The notes: generated by a model not told the origin, from the letters alone. Numbered from the stretch's first letter, positions 41,746 through 50,645 are shown. The stretch is DNA of 55,026 bases from Verrucomicrobiota bacterium (GCA_016871675.1 VHCN01000019.1:1-55026), one strand, 5' to 3'. Numbers and translations: made by a program.

Positions 41746-42987
41746 TTGAATCCCCTCGCCGAAATCATCCGTCGCGAGATCGCGCAGTCCGGACCGATGT
41801 CCTCCGCGCGCTTCATGGAACTCGCGCTTTACCACGCGGCGTTCGGCTACTACGAACGCGCCCCGCGCCCCATCGGGCGGCGCGGCGACTTCTTCACCAG
41901 CGTCAGCGTCGGCCCGCTCTTCGGCGGACTGCTCGCGTTCCAATGCTCCGAATGGCTCGCCGAACTCGAAGCCCAAAAACCCAGACTCGAAACACTGCAC
42001 CTCGTCGAAGCCGGCGCGCACGACGGCCAGCTCGCAGCCGACATCCTCGGCTGGCTGCAACGCCATCGTCCCGCGCTCCTCGAGCGGATCGAATACCTCA
42101 TCATCGAACCCTCCGCCCGCCGCCGCGCGTGGCAGGAAGAAACTCTCCGCAACTTCGCGCCGCGCGTCCGCTGGCTCGAAGCCCTTCCGAAAAGTCCGGC
42201 TTCACAGCTTGAGGCCGCACCAGGCTGCCACCCCTCACCCGCCCTTCGGGCACCCTCTCCCCTCGTCGGACAAGGGGAAACGGACGAGGTGAGGGGTGAA
42301 GTCTCCGCCAATCCGCAATCCGCAATCCACGATCCGCAGTTCACCGGCGTCATCTTCTCCAACGAACTGCTCGATGCCTTCCCGGTCCATCGGCTCGGCT
42401 GGGACGCGAAGAACCGCGCGTGGTTCGAGTGGGCCGTCGAGTCGCGCGGTGACGCCTTCGAGTGGACCCGCCTGCCGCTCGTCCCCGACTCCCCTCTGCT
42501 CAAGCCGCAATCCGCAATCTGCAATCCGCAGTTGCAAGCCGTCCTGCCGGATGGCTACACCATCGAACTCTGTCCCGCCGCCGAAACGTGGTGGCGCAAT
42601 GCCGCCCTCTCACTCGCCCGCGGCTGGCTCCTCGCGATTGATTATGGCCTCACCGACGACGATTGGCTTCGACCCGAACGGCCGCACGGCACCCTGCGCG
42701 CCTATCGTGACCACCACGCCAACTCCGACCTGCTTGCGAACCCCGGCGAACAAGACCTCACCGCGCACGTGAACTTCAGCGCGATTCAACGCGCTGGTGA
42801 ATCAGCCGGGATGCGAACGCTCGCCTTCGAGCCGCAATTCCGATTCCTCACCCGCGCACTCGACGCCGCGCGGCGGCCGGCTGCGAACTTCGGCGAATGG
42901 ACCACAGAGCAGACAAGCCGGTTCGCCACGCTCACCCACCCCGACCATCTCGGCGGGGTGTTCCGCGTTCTGACCCAAGAGCGCTGA
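41746..42987 (+). CDS. SAM-dependent methyltransferase, MidA/NDUFAF7 family
   Basis: About 413 residues from a TTG at 41746 (a GTG at 41695 would leave only 11 bases to pilT). LAEIIRREIAQSGPMSSARFMELALYHAAFGYY, GDFFTSVSVGPLFGGLLA, LHLVEAGAHDGQLAADIL and VIFSNELLDAFPVHR are the family signatures. Eukaryotic members dimethylate an Arg of complex I. Three in-frame repeat insertions break the protein: about residues 162-184 (palindromic element), 188-199 and 254-263 (heptamer arrays encoding NPQSAIHDPQ and KPQSAICNPQ). The core motifs lie outside them. Long and unusual for the family. Confidence 0.86.
   Translation: MNPLAEIIRREIAQSGPMSSARFMELALYHAAFGYYERAPRPIGRRGDFFTSVSVGPLFGGLLAFQCSEWLAELEAQKPRLETLHLVEAGAHDGQLAADILGWLQRHRPALLERIEYLIIEPSARRRAWQEETLRNFAPRVRWLEALPKSPASQLEAAPGCHPSPALRAPSPLVGQGETDEVRGEVSANPQSAIHDPQFTGVIFSNELLDAFPVHRLGWDAKNRAWFEWAVESRGDAFEWTRLPLVPDSPLLKPQSAICNPQLQAVLPDGYTIELCPAAETWWRNAALSLARGWLLAIDYGLTDDDWLRPERPHGTLRAYRDHHANSDLLANPGEQDLTAHVNFSAIQRAGESAGMRTLAFEPQFRFLTRALDAARRPAANFGEWTTEQTSRFATLTHPDHLGGVFRVLTQER
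42230..42297. repeat. Palindromic repeat element inside midA
   Basis: Outer arms ACCCCTCAC (42230-42238) and GTGAGGGGT (42289-42297) are perfect inverted copies; an inner GCCCTTCGGGC hairpin and a CCTCGTC/GACGAGG pairing lie between. The element is translated within MidA in the same frame as the flanks, as a mobile in-frame insertion. Confidence 0.82.
42308..42342 (+). repeat. Heptanucleotide tandem array, unit GCAATCC (midA, first)
   Basis: Five 7-base units, CCAATCC, GCAATCC, GCAATCC, ACGATCC, GCAGTTC. Translated in frame within midA, following the palindromic element after 10 bases. Confidence 0.9.
42507..42534 (+). repeat. Heptanucleotide tandem array, unit GCAATCC (midA, second)
   Basis: GCAATCC, GCAATCT, GCAATCC, GCAGTTG in 7-base register. 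A second copy of almost the same array, 165 bases after the first, also in frame. Confidence 0.9.
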
Positions 42988-43035
42988 GGATTCAGCGTCT
43001 CGACAAGCAGGGGGCGCGGTGGCAGTTTGCGCGGC

Positions 43036-43881
43036 GTGGACAAGCTCGAATCCCTTCGTGGCGCGCTGCGATCGTTCGGCTCGTGCCTCGTGGCGTATTC
43101 GGGCGGCGTGGACTCGGTGTTCCTCGCATTCGTCGCGCGCGGCGTGCTGGGCGAGCGCTCTCTCGCGGTGATTGCGGATTCGCCGAGCCTGCCGCGGCGC
43201 GAACTCGACGAGGCGCTCGAACTCGGGCGCAGGTTCGCGTTTCCCGTGCGCGTGGTCCACACCGCGGAGTTCGACAACGCGAGCTACACCGCCAACCCGT
43301 CAAACCGCTGTTACTTCTGCAAGCGCGAGCTGTTCGAGGAACTCACGCCGCTCGCGCGCGCGGAGGGTTTCGCGGTGATCGCCTACGGCGAGAACGCCAG
43401 CGATGTCGGCGACTTCCGCCCCGGTTCGAAGGCCGCGCAGGAGTTTCAGGTCCGGGCGCCGCTCAAGGAGTGCGGGTTGACGAAGGCGGAGATTCGCGAA
43501 CTCTCCGCGCGGTTCGGACTGCCGACGGCGGACAAGCCGCAGATGGCCTGCCTGAGTTCGCGCGTGCCCCACGGCGAGTCGGTCACGCCGGCGAAGCTGC
43601 GCATGATCGAGGCGGCGGAGAATCTGTTGCGCGACCTCGGCTTCCACGACGTGCGGGTCCGCCATCACCAGCTCGAAATCAGAAGTTCAGAACGCGCGAC
43701 AGGCGCGGCGCTCGCGCGCATCGAGGTCGGCGTGGCGGAGCTGCCGCGACTGGTCGAACCGGCGTTGCGCGAGCGCGTCACCACCGCGATGCGCGGGCTC
43801 GGCTACGCGGAGGTCGAGGTGGACCCGCAGGGCTACCGGCGCGGCAGCTTGAACGAGCCTGTCCGCGCGGCGGCTCGCTGA
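43036..43881 (+). CDS. larE: ATP-dependent sacrificial sulfur transferase LarE
   Basis: 281 residues from a GTG at 43036 (a TTG at 43027 adds three residues). PP-loop SGGVDSVF near residue 23, then RCYFCKRELFEELT, YGENASDVGDFRPG and MACLSSRVPHGE, where the Cys in ACLSSR matches the residue whose sulfur is donated in the sacrificial LarE subtype. LarE builds the nickel-pincer cofactor of lactate racemase and related enzymes. No larB, larC or larA is adjacent. Confidence 0.88.
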   Translation: MDKLESLRGALRSFGSCLVAYSGGVDSVFLAFVARGVLGERSLAVIADSPSLPRRELDEALELGRRFAFPVRVVHTAEFDNASYTANPSNRCYFCKRELFEELTPLARAEGFAVIAYGENASDVGDFRPGSKAAQEFQVRAPLKECGLTKAEIRELSARFGLPTADKPQMACLSSRVPHGESVTPAKLRMIEAAENLLRDLGFHDVRVRHHQLEIRSSERATGAALARIEVGVAELPRLVEPALRERVTTAMRGLGYAEVEVDPQGYRRGSLNEPVRAAAR

Positions 43882-43909
43882 CGCCCTGGGCTTTGACGAC
43901 CGCTTCATC

Positions 43910-44557
43910 ATGGCTTCGCATCCCGGCAGCATGCTCAAGACCGGCGCGTCGTGGTTCGTCTCGGCGTGCTTGTTGATCGTGGTGGGCGGGCTGCTGCTGC
44001 TGGCCTACGGATTGTGGCGCACGCCCATGCCGCGGCCGGAGGTCGAGGAGTTCCGGCAGTTCTTTGCCACGCGCCACGCCGCGCTGCTGCAGCTCGCGGA
44101 CAGCCCGGCGGCCACCGCGAACCGCGGCCGGCTGCCGGACGCCGCCGCGATCACGGGCTTGCTCGAGGACGCCCGCAAAGTCCACACCGAGGCCATCGAG
44201 CGGCTTGTGGACCGGGACGTGACCATCTGGAACTGGAGCCGCGCCATCGCCACGAGCCACCGCGACACCGAGCAGCAGCGCGAATACTGGTATGTGTTTC
44301 ACTCGGCGAAGTTCGATCTCTTCAAGCTCGAGGTTCGCGACCTCACGACGCGGGAGCTCCTGCACGCGTTCCGCCACGAGAAGGAGGGGTCGGTGACTTT
44401 TCGCCGGCTCAAGGACGGCGCCTCATTTGTCACCCACACGAACGGCGCACTCGCCAGCGTGAGTGTCCCGCTCGCCGACGGCCGGCGCGTGCAGGTGGAT
44501 TGGAATCCCGACGGCTCGATTCACGAACGGCGCGCGCCTGCGAAGGAGAAGCGTTGA
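43910..44557 (+). CDS. Single-pass membrane protein, unknown function
   Basis: 215 residues with one N-terminal transmembrane segment (about 13-36, SWFVSACLLIVVGGLLLLAY). The soluble domain has helical and beta elements (FRQFFATRHAALLQL; EVRDLTTRELLHAFR). Follows larE by 28 bases. Start could be M1 (43910) or M8 (43931). No family recognised. Confidence 0.65.
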   Translation: MASHPGSMLKTGASWFVSACLLIVVGGLLLLAYGLWRTPMPRPEVEEFRQFFATRHAALLQLADSPAATANRGRLPDAAAITGLLEDARKVHTEAIERLVDRDVTIWNWSRAIATSHRDTEQQREYWYVFHSAKFDLFKLEVRDLTTRELLHAFRHEKEGSVTFRRLKDGASFVTHTNGALASVSVPLADGRRVQVDWNPDGSIHERRAPAKEKR

Positions 44558-44587
44558 GACGGGTGACGGGTCTCTGACGCGTCCACC

Positions 44588-45592
44588 TCACCGGCCAAGA
44601 ATCTTCCGCGCCTCGGCATCGGGCGTGGCGGAAGTGCGGCGCGTGAGCGTGTAGGTGTTCGTTTGCGTGAGCGAGTCCCCGGCGCGCACCGTGACCGCGG
44701 GGCCGAGCGTCTCCAGTTCCACATACGGCAGCGCGTCGGGGTTCGTGTAGATTTCCGCGCTGTTGCCCTGATGCACGTAGTCGCCAAGCGCGGCGCGGCG
44801 CGTGTCGATGTGCAGCGCTTGTTTGTCGCCGACCCACAGCAATGACTGGGCATCGTTCCCGATCTTGAACGACGTCGTGGCGTCGCGCTTCACTGAGATC
44901 AAGCCGCGGTCAATCCTCAGGCTCGGCGGCGCGGACTTCGAAACGACCGTGTAGCCCGTGGCGTTGATCGAGTCCTTTGGGATTGGAAGGAACGCGGCTT
45001 GCGGATCCTTGAGCTGCGTGACGACCCAGACTGCGACTTTCACGGGTTCGCCGAGCACCTTCTCGAACGTGGTCGCGATGGTCATCGCGGGCTGCCCCGG
45101 TTCGAGCGCGATGCGGCGCACGACGCGGATGCCGTAATGGGTATCCACGGCGGATCGGAGGATCGCGGTCGCGCCGTCCGGCGAGGACTCCAGATCGAGC
45201 CCGGCCGCGGGCATCGAGTCAAACGCGGCCGGCGGCGGCCACGCGCGCGGGGTGACTTTGGCCCAGTCGGCCTGCGGCGCGGGCCATGCCTTGTCGCCGC
45301 CGAAGTTGATCCAGGTGTTCGTCCGCGCATCCGGGGGCTTGCCGTCGAGCGCGCGGTTTTCCCAGAATGGCCCGTCTTCCTCGCCCGCGAAGCGGAACTG
45401 CATCACGCGTCCGATTTCCGGGACAATGATCACCTCGACGCGGCCGTTGGAAAGAAACTGCGCCGCGCGCCACCCGTGATACGCGCCGTGGCGCGCGGAA
45501 GTCTTGCTTGCAGCGCTCGCGACGGTGAGCAGCTGCGGGAGCAGGCAAAGAAGCGCGAGGGCAGCGGCCCGGGTCGCTCGGCGGGAGTTCAT
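44588..45592 (-). CDS. Secreted DUF4380-like protein
   Basis: 334 residues. Signal peptide about residues 1-27 (RAAALALLCLLPQLLTVASA). The mature domain begins YHGWRAAQFLSNGRVEVIIVPEIGRVMQFRF, then NTWINFGGDKAWPAPQADW, and a DYVHQGNSAEIYTNPDALPYVELETLGP region. These are typical of DUF4380/aldose-epimerase-like beta-sandwich proteins, seen in carbohydrate-processing gene sets. It converges on the gene upstream and runs in the same direction as the kinase-MurQ fusion, 31 bases away. Confidence 0.83.
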   Translation of the reverse strand: MNSRRATRAAALALLCLLPQLLTVASAASKTSARHGAYHGWRAAQFLSNGRVEVIIVPEIGRVMQFRFAGEEDGPFWENRALDGKPPDARTNTWINFGGDKAWPAPQADWAKVTPRAWPPPAAFDSMPAAGLDLESSPDGATAILRSAVDTHYGIRVVRRIALEPGQPAMTIATTFEKVLGEPVKVAVWVVTQLKDPQAAFLPIPKDSINATGYTVVSKSAPPSLRIDRGLISVKRDATTSFKIGNDAQSLLWVGDKQALHIDTRRAALGDYVHQGNSAEIYTNPDALPYVELETLGPAVTVRAGDSLTQTNTYTLTRRTSATPDAEARKILGR

Positions 45593-45623
45593 CGGCGCGA
45601 GTGTGGCGCGGCGCGCCCGGCTT

Positions 45624-47498
45624 TCAAGCCCGTCGTCGGGCGAGGCGCAACGCTTTCTTCACGACCCATCCGCTGCGTTCGAGGCTTTGCCGCGCGCGGG
45701 TGGCGTCGGCGCCGGTGAGTTCGGAGACGATGCGCACCGCGCGGTCGCGCAGCTTCACGTTCGACGGATTCAAGTCCACCATCAAGTTGCCAGCGACCTT
45801 GCCGATGCGGACCATGGCAAGCGTGGTGAAGATGTTCAGCACGAGCTTGGTCGCCGTGCCGGCCTTCAGCCGGGTGGAACCCGTGAGCACCTCCGGCCCG
45901 ACCGCGGGCGCGATCACGAGGTCGGCGGGGCGCGGCCGGCGGGCGGTCATCGCGGGATTGAAGCACAGCAGGATGGTGAATGCGCCGCGCCGCTTCGCCG
46001 CGCCGAGCGCGCCGTGAACGAACGGCGTGGTGCCACTCGCCGCGATGCCGACGACAACATCCCGAGCGCCCGCGCCGCGGAATTCCATCGCCCTCGCGCC
46101 GGCGCCGGCGTCGTCCTCGGCCCCCTCGACCGCTCGCCACAACGCCTGCTGGCCGCCGGCCACCACGCCCTGCACCATGTCGGGCGGCGAGCGGAATGTG
46201 GGCGGGCACTCGCTGGCATCGAGCACGCCGAGCCGGCCGCTGGTGCCGGCGCCGACGTAGAAGAGCCGTCCGCCGCGTTCGAATGCGGCCGCAATCCGCC
46301 GCACTGCGCGCTCGATCCCGGCGCGTTCCGTCCGCAGCGCGGCGAGAATCTCCGCGTCCTCGGCGAGCATCAACTCGATGGCGCGCGCGACGGGGAGACG
46401 GTCGAGATGTCTCGACCTCGGGTTGCGCGACTCGGTCAGGGGAGTTGGATCCGGTTTCCCGTGTCCGGTTTCGTTCCGCGTCGACGCAGGCTCGCGCCGG
46501 CCGGCCCTGGACTCGGAACGCAGCCCCTTGAACTTGCGTTCCGCGAGCGCCACCGCGCCCCAGGCGCCTTCGTGCCGGAGCGTCGTGACGGTTGCGCCGG
46601 GCCAGTGGCTTGCGAGTTCGCGGCTCACCTCCCGTGCGAAGCGCGGCTGCTGCGTCAACACGCCGCCGGCGAGGATGAAGGTCGCGGGCGCGCCCGGTTT
46701 CACGAGCTTTCGCGCGCACGCGGCCCCGTCCCTCGCGAGGCTCGACGCCGCGCCCTCGAGGATGTCCCGGGCAATGGCGTCGCGACGTGACGCGGCGGCG
46801 AAGACCCCGGCCGCGAGCGAGGCGATGTCCTTCTTCGTCGCGTTCTGCGCCCATGCGATGAGGTCGCCCGGTTCGTTCAAGAGGAGCGTCGAGAGAATGC
46901 GGCGGCCGAGGTCGGACCATGTGCCGTCGCGGTCGTGATAGAAAACCGCGGCCTTGAGCGCGCGAAGGCCGATTTCATAGCCGCTGCCCTTGTCGCCGAG
47001 CAGGTGGCCCCAACCGCCGAAGCGTGCGGCGCGACCGTCCGGCGCGAGTCCGTAGCAGCACGAACCCGTGCCGCTGAGGATGAGAATCCGCGGCGCGGAC
47101 GGCGGGAGATGGCCTGTGGATGGCCCCGAGGTTCGGCGCGAACCGCGCGCGACGGGTATCTCGGCCGCGGCGATTGCGGTCTCGAGATCGTGCGTGGCAT
47201 GGCACGGAACGCCCGTCCACACGCGGCCGGCAGCCTCGCGGATTTGCCCCCATTCGGCTTCGCCGCGCGCGCCCGCCAGCCCGATTGCCACGGCATCCGG
47301 CTTGGGAAACGACTTCGAGATCGTTCGCAAGTGGCGGAAGAGCTGCGGGGGAGTGAGCAGCTTGAAGTTGCCCGGCCCGAACTCGCGCCGGTCACGGAGT
47401 TGCCCGTCCGAATCGACGAGCAGCGCCACCGTCCGCGTGCCGCCGCCCTCGATCCCGAGGAACAAAGCGGAATGGGACGCTGTCGATTTCTTCTGCAT
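45624..47498 (-). CDS. murQ: Fused N-acetylhexosamine kinase (BadF/NagK-like) and MurNAc-6-P etherase (MurQ)
   Basis: 624 residues from the ATG at 47498. The N-terminal half (about 1-320) is a BadF/BcrA ATPase-type sugar kinase: FLGIEGGGTRTVALLVD, ILILSGTGSCCYGLAPDG and GWGHLLGDKGSGYEIG. After a charged linker (about 320-345, Arg- and Glu-rich), the C-terminal half is MurQ: FYVGAGTSGRLGVLDASECPPTF, VVVGIAASGTTPFVHGAL and KAGTATKLVLNIFTTLAMV. Together they could phosphorylate an aminosugar and cleave MurNAc-6-phosphate, a complete peptidoglycan-recycling step. No stop or frameshift lies between the halves. Confidence 0.93.
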   Translation of the reverse strand: MQKKSTASHSALFLGIEGGGTRTVALLVDSDGQLRDRREFGPGNFKLLTPPQLFRHLRTISKSFPKPDAVAIGLAGARGEAEWGQIREAAGRVWTGVPCHATHDLETAIAAAEIPVARGSRRTSGPSTGHLPPSAPRILILSGTGSCCYGLAPDGRAARFGGWGHLLGDKGSGYEIGLRALKAAVFYHDRDGTWSDLGRRILSTLLLNEPGDLIAWAQNATKKDIASLAAGVFAAASRRDAIARDILEGAASSLARDGAACARKLVKPGAPATFILAGGVLTQQPRFAREVSRELASHWPGATVTTLRHEGAWGAVALAERKFKGLRSESRAGRREPASTRNETGHGKPDPTPLTESRNPRSRHLDRLPVARAIELMLAEDAEILAALRTERAGIERAVRRIAAAFERGGRLFYVGAGTSGRLGVLDASECPPTFRSPPDMVQGVVAGGQQALWRAVEGAEDDAGAGARAMEFRGAGARDVVVGIAASGTTPFVHGALGAAKRRGAFTILLCFNPAMTARRPRPADLVIAPAVGPEVLTGSTRLKAGTATKLVLNIFTTLAMVRIGKVAGNLMVDLNPSNVKLRDRAVRIVSELTGADATRARQSLERSGWVVKKALRLARRRA

Positions 47499-47598
47499 CG
47501 CGCCGCGAGTATTCAAACGGGCTTCGGATTTGGGAAGTTCTTTGACGGCGCCAGTTCCCCTTGCCCATCCGCACTTCGCCGCTATCCTCCGCCGCGTT

Positions 47599-48369
47599 AT
47601 GGAATGGCTCTCCGATCCCGCCTTGTGGCTTGCCTTCTTCACACTCACCGTGCTGGAGATCGTGCTCGGCATCGACAACGTCGTCTTCGTTTCCATCCTC
47701 GCCGACAAGCTGCCCCCGGACCAGCGTCCGCGCGCGCGCAAGATCTGGCTCCTGCTCGCGCCGACCAACCGCATCCTCATGCTCGTCGGCCTGGGCTGGC
47801 TCGTCGTGAAGCTCAAGGCGCCGTTCCTGCACATCCCCGGTTTTCTCGGCGTGGGCCCGTGGCATTTCTCCGGCAAGGACCTGGTGCTCATCGGCGGCGG
47901 GTTGTTCCTGCTCTACAAGAGCACGCACGAGATCCATGAGAAACTCGAGGGTGAGGACGGAGGGATCACGCGCACGCTTGCGCCGAACTTCGCCGCCGTG
48001 ATGACGCAGATCCTCGTGATCGATCTCGTCTTTTCTCTCGACTCCGTGATCACCGCGATCGGCATGGTGAAGGAAGGGCCGGGCAAAGTGCCCGTGATGG
48101 TGGGCGCCGTCGTCGTTGCGATGGTCTTCATGATGGCCTACAGCAAGAAAATCGCGGACATCATCCACGACCACCCGACGCTCAAGATGCTCGCGCTGAG
48201 TTTCCTCATCCTCATCGGCTGCCTGCTCGTGGCCGAGGGCTTCCACAAGGAGATCCCGAAAGGCTACGTTTACTTCGCGATGGCGTTCTCCGTCGGCGTC
48301 GAGATGCTGAACATCAAGATGCGCACCAAGCGCGCGCGCGCGGTGGAACTGCACCAACCGGTGCGCTGA
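47599..48369 (+). CDS. terC: TerC family integral membrane protein
   Basis: 256 residues from the ATG at 47599. About seven transmembrane helices. The N-terminal signature LEIVLGIDNVVFVSILAD and the second-half repeat VIDLVFSLDSVITAIGMV carry the paired acidic residues (D in GIDN and SLDS) typical of TerC. TerC proteins are linked to metal (manganese) export or membrane-protein metalation. Divergent from the kinase-MurQ gene with 100 bases between. Confidence 0.9.
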   Translation: MEWLSDPALWLAFFTLTVLEIVLGIDNVVFVSILADKLPPDQRPRARKIWLLLAPTNRILMLVGLGWLVVKLKAPFLHIPGFLGVGPWHFSGKDLVLIGGGLFLLYKSTHEIHEKLEGEDGGITRTLAPNFAAVMTQILVIDLVFSLDSVITAIGMVKEGPGKVPVMVGAVVVAMVFMMAYSKKIADIIHDHPTLKMLALSFLILIGCLLVAEGFHKEIPKGYVYFAMAFSVGVEMLNIKMRTKRARAVELHQPVR

Positions 48370-48380
48370 CGGCGGTATTT

Positions 48381-48415
48381 GAGTTTCAAGTTGCGCGTTG
48401 CGTGCTCAATGTGGA
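48381..48415 (+). repeat. Degenerate heptanucleotide array
   Basis: GAGTTTC, AAGTTGC, GCGTTGC, GTGCTCA, ATGTGGA in 7-base register, ending three bases before the GTG of the next gene. The match between units is weaker than at other loci. Confidence 0.55.
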
Positions 48416-48418
48416 GTC

Positions 48419-49549
48419 GTGAGATCTCCACTGCTTCCATTGCGCAGCCTTTCGCTGGCCACAATCGTGGCCGGCATCCCGGCGCTCCCGGGCTCGTTCG
48501 CCGCCGACGTTCCATCGCCGAAACGGCATACCGAGGTCTCCATCCGGGGCGCGGACTTCCATATCAACGGGCGGCCGACCTACGAGGGGCGGACGTGGAA
48601 CGGCCGCCGCATCGAAGGGCTGCTCATGAACTCGCGCATGGTGCAGGGCGTCTTCGATGACCGGAATCCCGACACGGCGAAGCAGTGGGCGTATCACGAC
48701 AGCGGCAAGTGGGACGCGGAGCGCAACACGCGCGAGTTCATCGCCGCGATGCCCGCGTGGCGGCGGCACGGGCTGCTGGCGGTCACCATCAACTTGCAGG
48801 GCGGCTCGCCGCAGGGTTATTCCCGCGACCAGCCGTGGCACAACTCGGCCATCGAGCCGGACGGTTCGCTGCGCGCGGACTACATGGCCCGGCTCGAGCG
48901 CATCCTCGGCCGCGCCGATGAACTCGGCATGGTCGTGATGCTCGGCTACTTCTACTTCGGGCAGGACCAGCGGTTGAAGGACGAGGCCGCCGTGCTCCGC
49001 GCGACGGACGACGCGACCAAGTGGCTCTTCGAAAGGGGCTGGCGCAACGTGATCGTCGAGATCAACAACGAGTGCAACGTCCGCTACGACCACGACGTGC
49101 TGAAGCCTGACCGCGTCCACGAGCTCATCCAGCGCGTGCGGGCCGCGAGCGTCGGCGGGCGCCGGCTGCTGGTGAGCACGAGCTACGGCGGCAACACCCT
49201 CCCGAAGGAAAACGTCGTGCGCGCGTCGGACTACCTGCTGCTCCACGGCAACGGTGTTTCGAATCCCGATCGCATCGCCGAGATGGTGCGCCTCACGCGC
49301 GCCGTGCCGGGCTACACGCCCAAGCCGATCCTGTTCAACGAGGACGACCACTTTGACTTCGACAAGCCGCGCAACAACTTCATCGCCGCCGTCGGCGAAG
49401 GGGCGTCGTGGGGTTACTTCGACTTTCGCATGAAGGACGAGGGCTTCGACGAGGGCTTCCAAAGCGTGCCGGTGAATTGGGGCATTTCAAGCGCGCGCAA
49501 GCGGGGCTTCTTCAACCTGCTGGCGGAGATCACGGGCTCCAAGCCGTGA
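48419..49549 (+). CDS. Secreted glycoside hydrolase-like protein (TIM barrel, clan A-like)
   Basis: 376 residues from the GTG at 48419, giving a signal peptide (about 1-28, SLATIVAGIPALPGSFAA). Barrel motifs include NGRPTYEGRTWNGRRIEGLLMN, LGMVVMLGYFYFGQDQRL, NVIVEINNECNVRYDHD (Glu at residue 218, likely acid/base) and ILFNEDDHFDF (Glu 308, likely nucleophile). The two glutamates on strands 4 and 7 are the GH-A arrangement. Target polysaccharide unknown. Follows a heptamer-type array. Confidence 0.8.
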   Translation: MRSPLLPLRSLSLATIVAGIPALPGSFAADVPSPKRHTEVSIRGADFHINGRPTYEGRTWNGRRIEGLLMNSRMVQGVFDDRNPDTAKQWAYHDSGKWDAERNTREFIAAMPAWRRHGLLAVTINLQGGSPQGYSRDQPWHNSAIEPDGSLRADYMARLERILGRADELGMVVMLGYFYFGQDQRLKDEAAVLRATDDATKWLFERGWRNVIVEINNECNVRYDHDVLKPDRVHELIQRVRAASVGGRRLLVSTSYGGNTLPKENVVRASDYLLLHGNGVSNPDRIAEMVRLTRAVPGYTPKPILFNEDDHFDFDKPRNNFIAAVGEGASWGYFDFRMKDEGFDEGFQSVPVNWGISSARKRGFFNLLAEITGSKP

Positions 49550-49561
49550 GATGGCCGTCGC

Positions 49562-50551
49562 CTACCGCGTCACCAGTTCGCCCATCCGCACCACTTCGAG
49601 ATCCCGGCCTTTCACGCGCTTGAGGGTCGCGAGTTGCTCCACGTCCCATCGCGGATCGGGCGCGCCGCTGATGAACCAGTCCGAGCCGTTGTCCGCGAGC
49701 AGCATGCCGTGCTTCTTGAGCGCCGTGAGGATCACCTGCACGGGCGCGGGAAACCGCGACACGTCAAATCCTGCCTTGAGCCGCACCCGCATCCCCATCG
49801 GCGGGAGGTTGGCGTCAGTCAGCCGGCTCGCAAAATGCGTCGCGGGCTTCACGTAGGCACGCCGCGACCGCCGCACGGTGAAGCGCAGGGCGTGGCGGAT
49901 TGCCCTCATCTCCATCACTTCATCGTAACGCACAAGCCCCGGGAAAATCGGCAGGCCCGCGGCATCGGCCGAAGTCCAGCCGGCGGGGCGCAGCTTGTTG
50001 GAATTCAAGTCGAAGATCGCTCCCGAACTCGCGCGCCAGCGCTTGCCGCCGTCGAGCGGATGCGAGTCGAAGAGTTCGTAGAGCTTCCAGTTGTCGCGAT
50101 CGAGCACGAGCACGTGGCGGTCGCCTTTCGCGTTGGGGCCGCCCTCAATCGGCGCGTCGGACGGCACCGGATACGGCCCCGGATCGCTTTCGTCCGCATA
50201 CTGGAATTGCACCGGCACGCGCGGCTGTTTGCCATCCACCACGACATACGGGATGCCCGCGGGTGCGCCCTGCCAGACGGTGCCGAAGTCCGGGTGCAGG
50301 TTCCGCTCTAGCCCGATGCTCGCAAGGATCGCGTCCGAGTTCGGGTCCACGGGTTCCTTGGAGACGTCGAGATTCCACGGGTTGTCGTCAGGAAACGGCC
50401 GCCGTCCCTTGAGCGAACGGTTCGCGCCGAGCGCGGGAAGTTCCGCCGACCATGCGGCGAAGTCCCCTGCCGCGGCGAATCCAGCGGCCGCGGTGGCTGC
50501 TTTCACGAAGGTCCGGCGCGACAGGCGGGCGCGATGAAGCATCTGTGTCAT
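49562..50551 (-). CDS. Tat-exported hypothetical protein
   Basis: 329 residues from the ATG at 50551 (an earlier ATG exists but lies in a non-protein-like stretch). Twin-arginine signal LSRRTFVKAATAAAGFAAAG. The mature part has DPNSDAILASIGLERNLHPDFGTVWQGAPAGIPYVVVDG, DRHVLVLDRDNWKLYELFD and GMRVRLKAGFDVSRFPAPVQVILTALKKHG. No enzyme family recognised; the pattern resembles conserved bacterial surface proteins. Converges on the glycosidase gene. Confidence 0.72.
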   Translation of the reverse strand: MTQMLHRARLSRRTFVKAATAAAGFAAAGDFAAWSAELPALGANRSLKGRRPFPDDNPWNLDVSKEPVDPNSDAILASIGLERNLHPDFGTVWQGAPAGIPYVVVDGKQPRVPVQFQYADESDPGPYPVPSDAPIEGGPNAKGDRHVLVLDRDNWKLYELFDSHPLDGGKRWRASSGAIFDLNSNKLRPAGWTSADAAGLPIFPGLVRYDEVMEMRAIRHALRFTVRRSRRAYVKPATHFASRLTDANLPPMGMRVRLKAGFDVSRFPAPVQVILTALKKHGMLLADNGSDWFISGAPDPRWDVEQLATLKRVKGRDLEVVRMGELVTR

Positions 50552-50645
50552 GGTTGGCTTTGTGTTCTCGGGAATTCTATCCGGTTCCCGGGATGGAGTC
50601 ACGCCGCGGTGTGGACACGACCCGGCGGCAATGTAAGCTGCGCCC

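Noticed and set aside
5944-42534. CRISPR arrays as an explanation of the tandem repeats
   Set aside because: Units are 7-8 bases with no spacers and no cas genes nearby, so these are simple tandem arrays.
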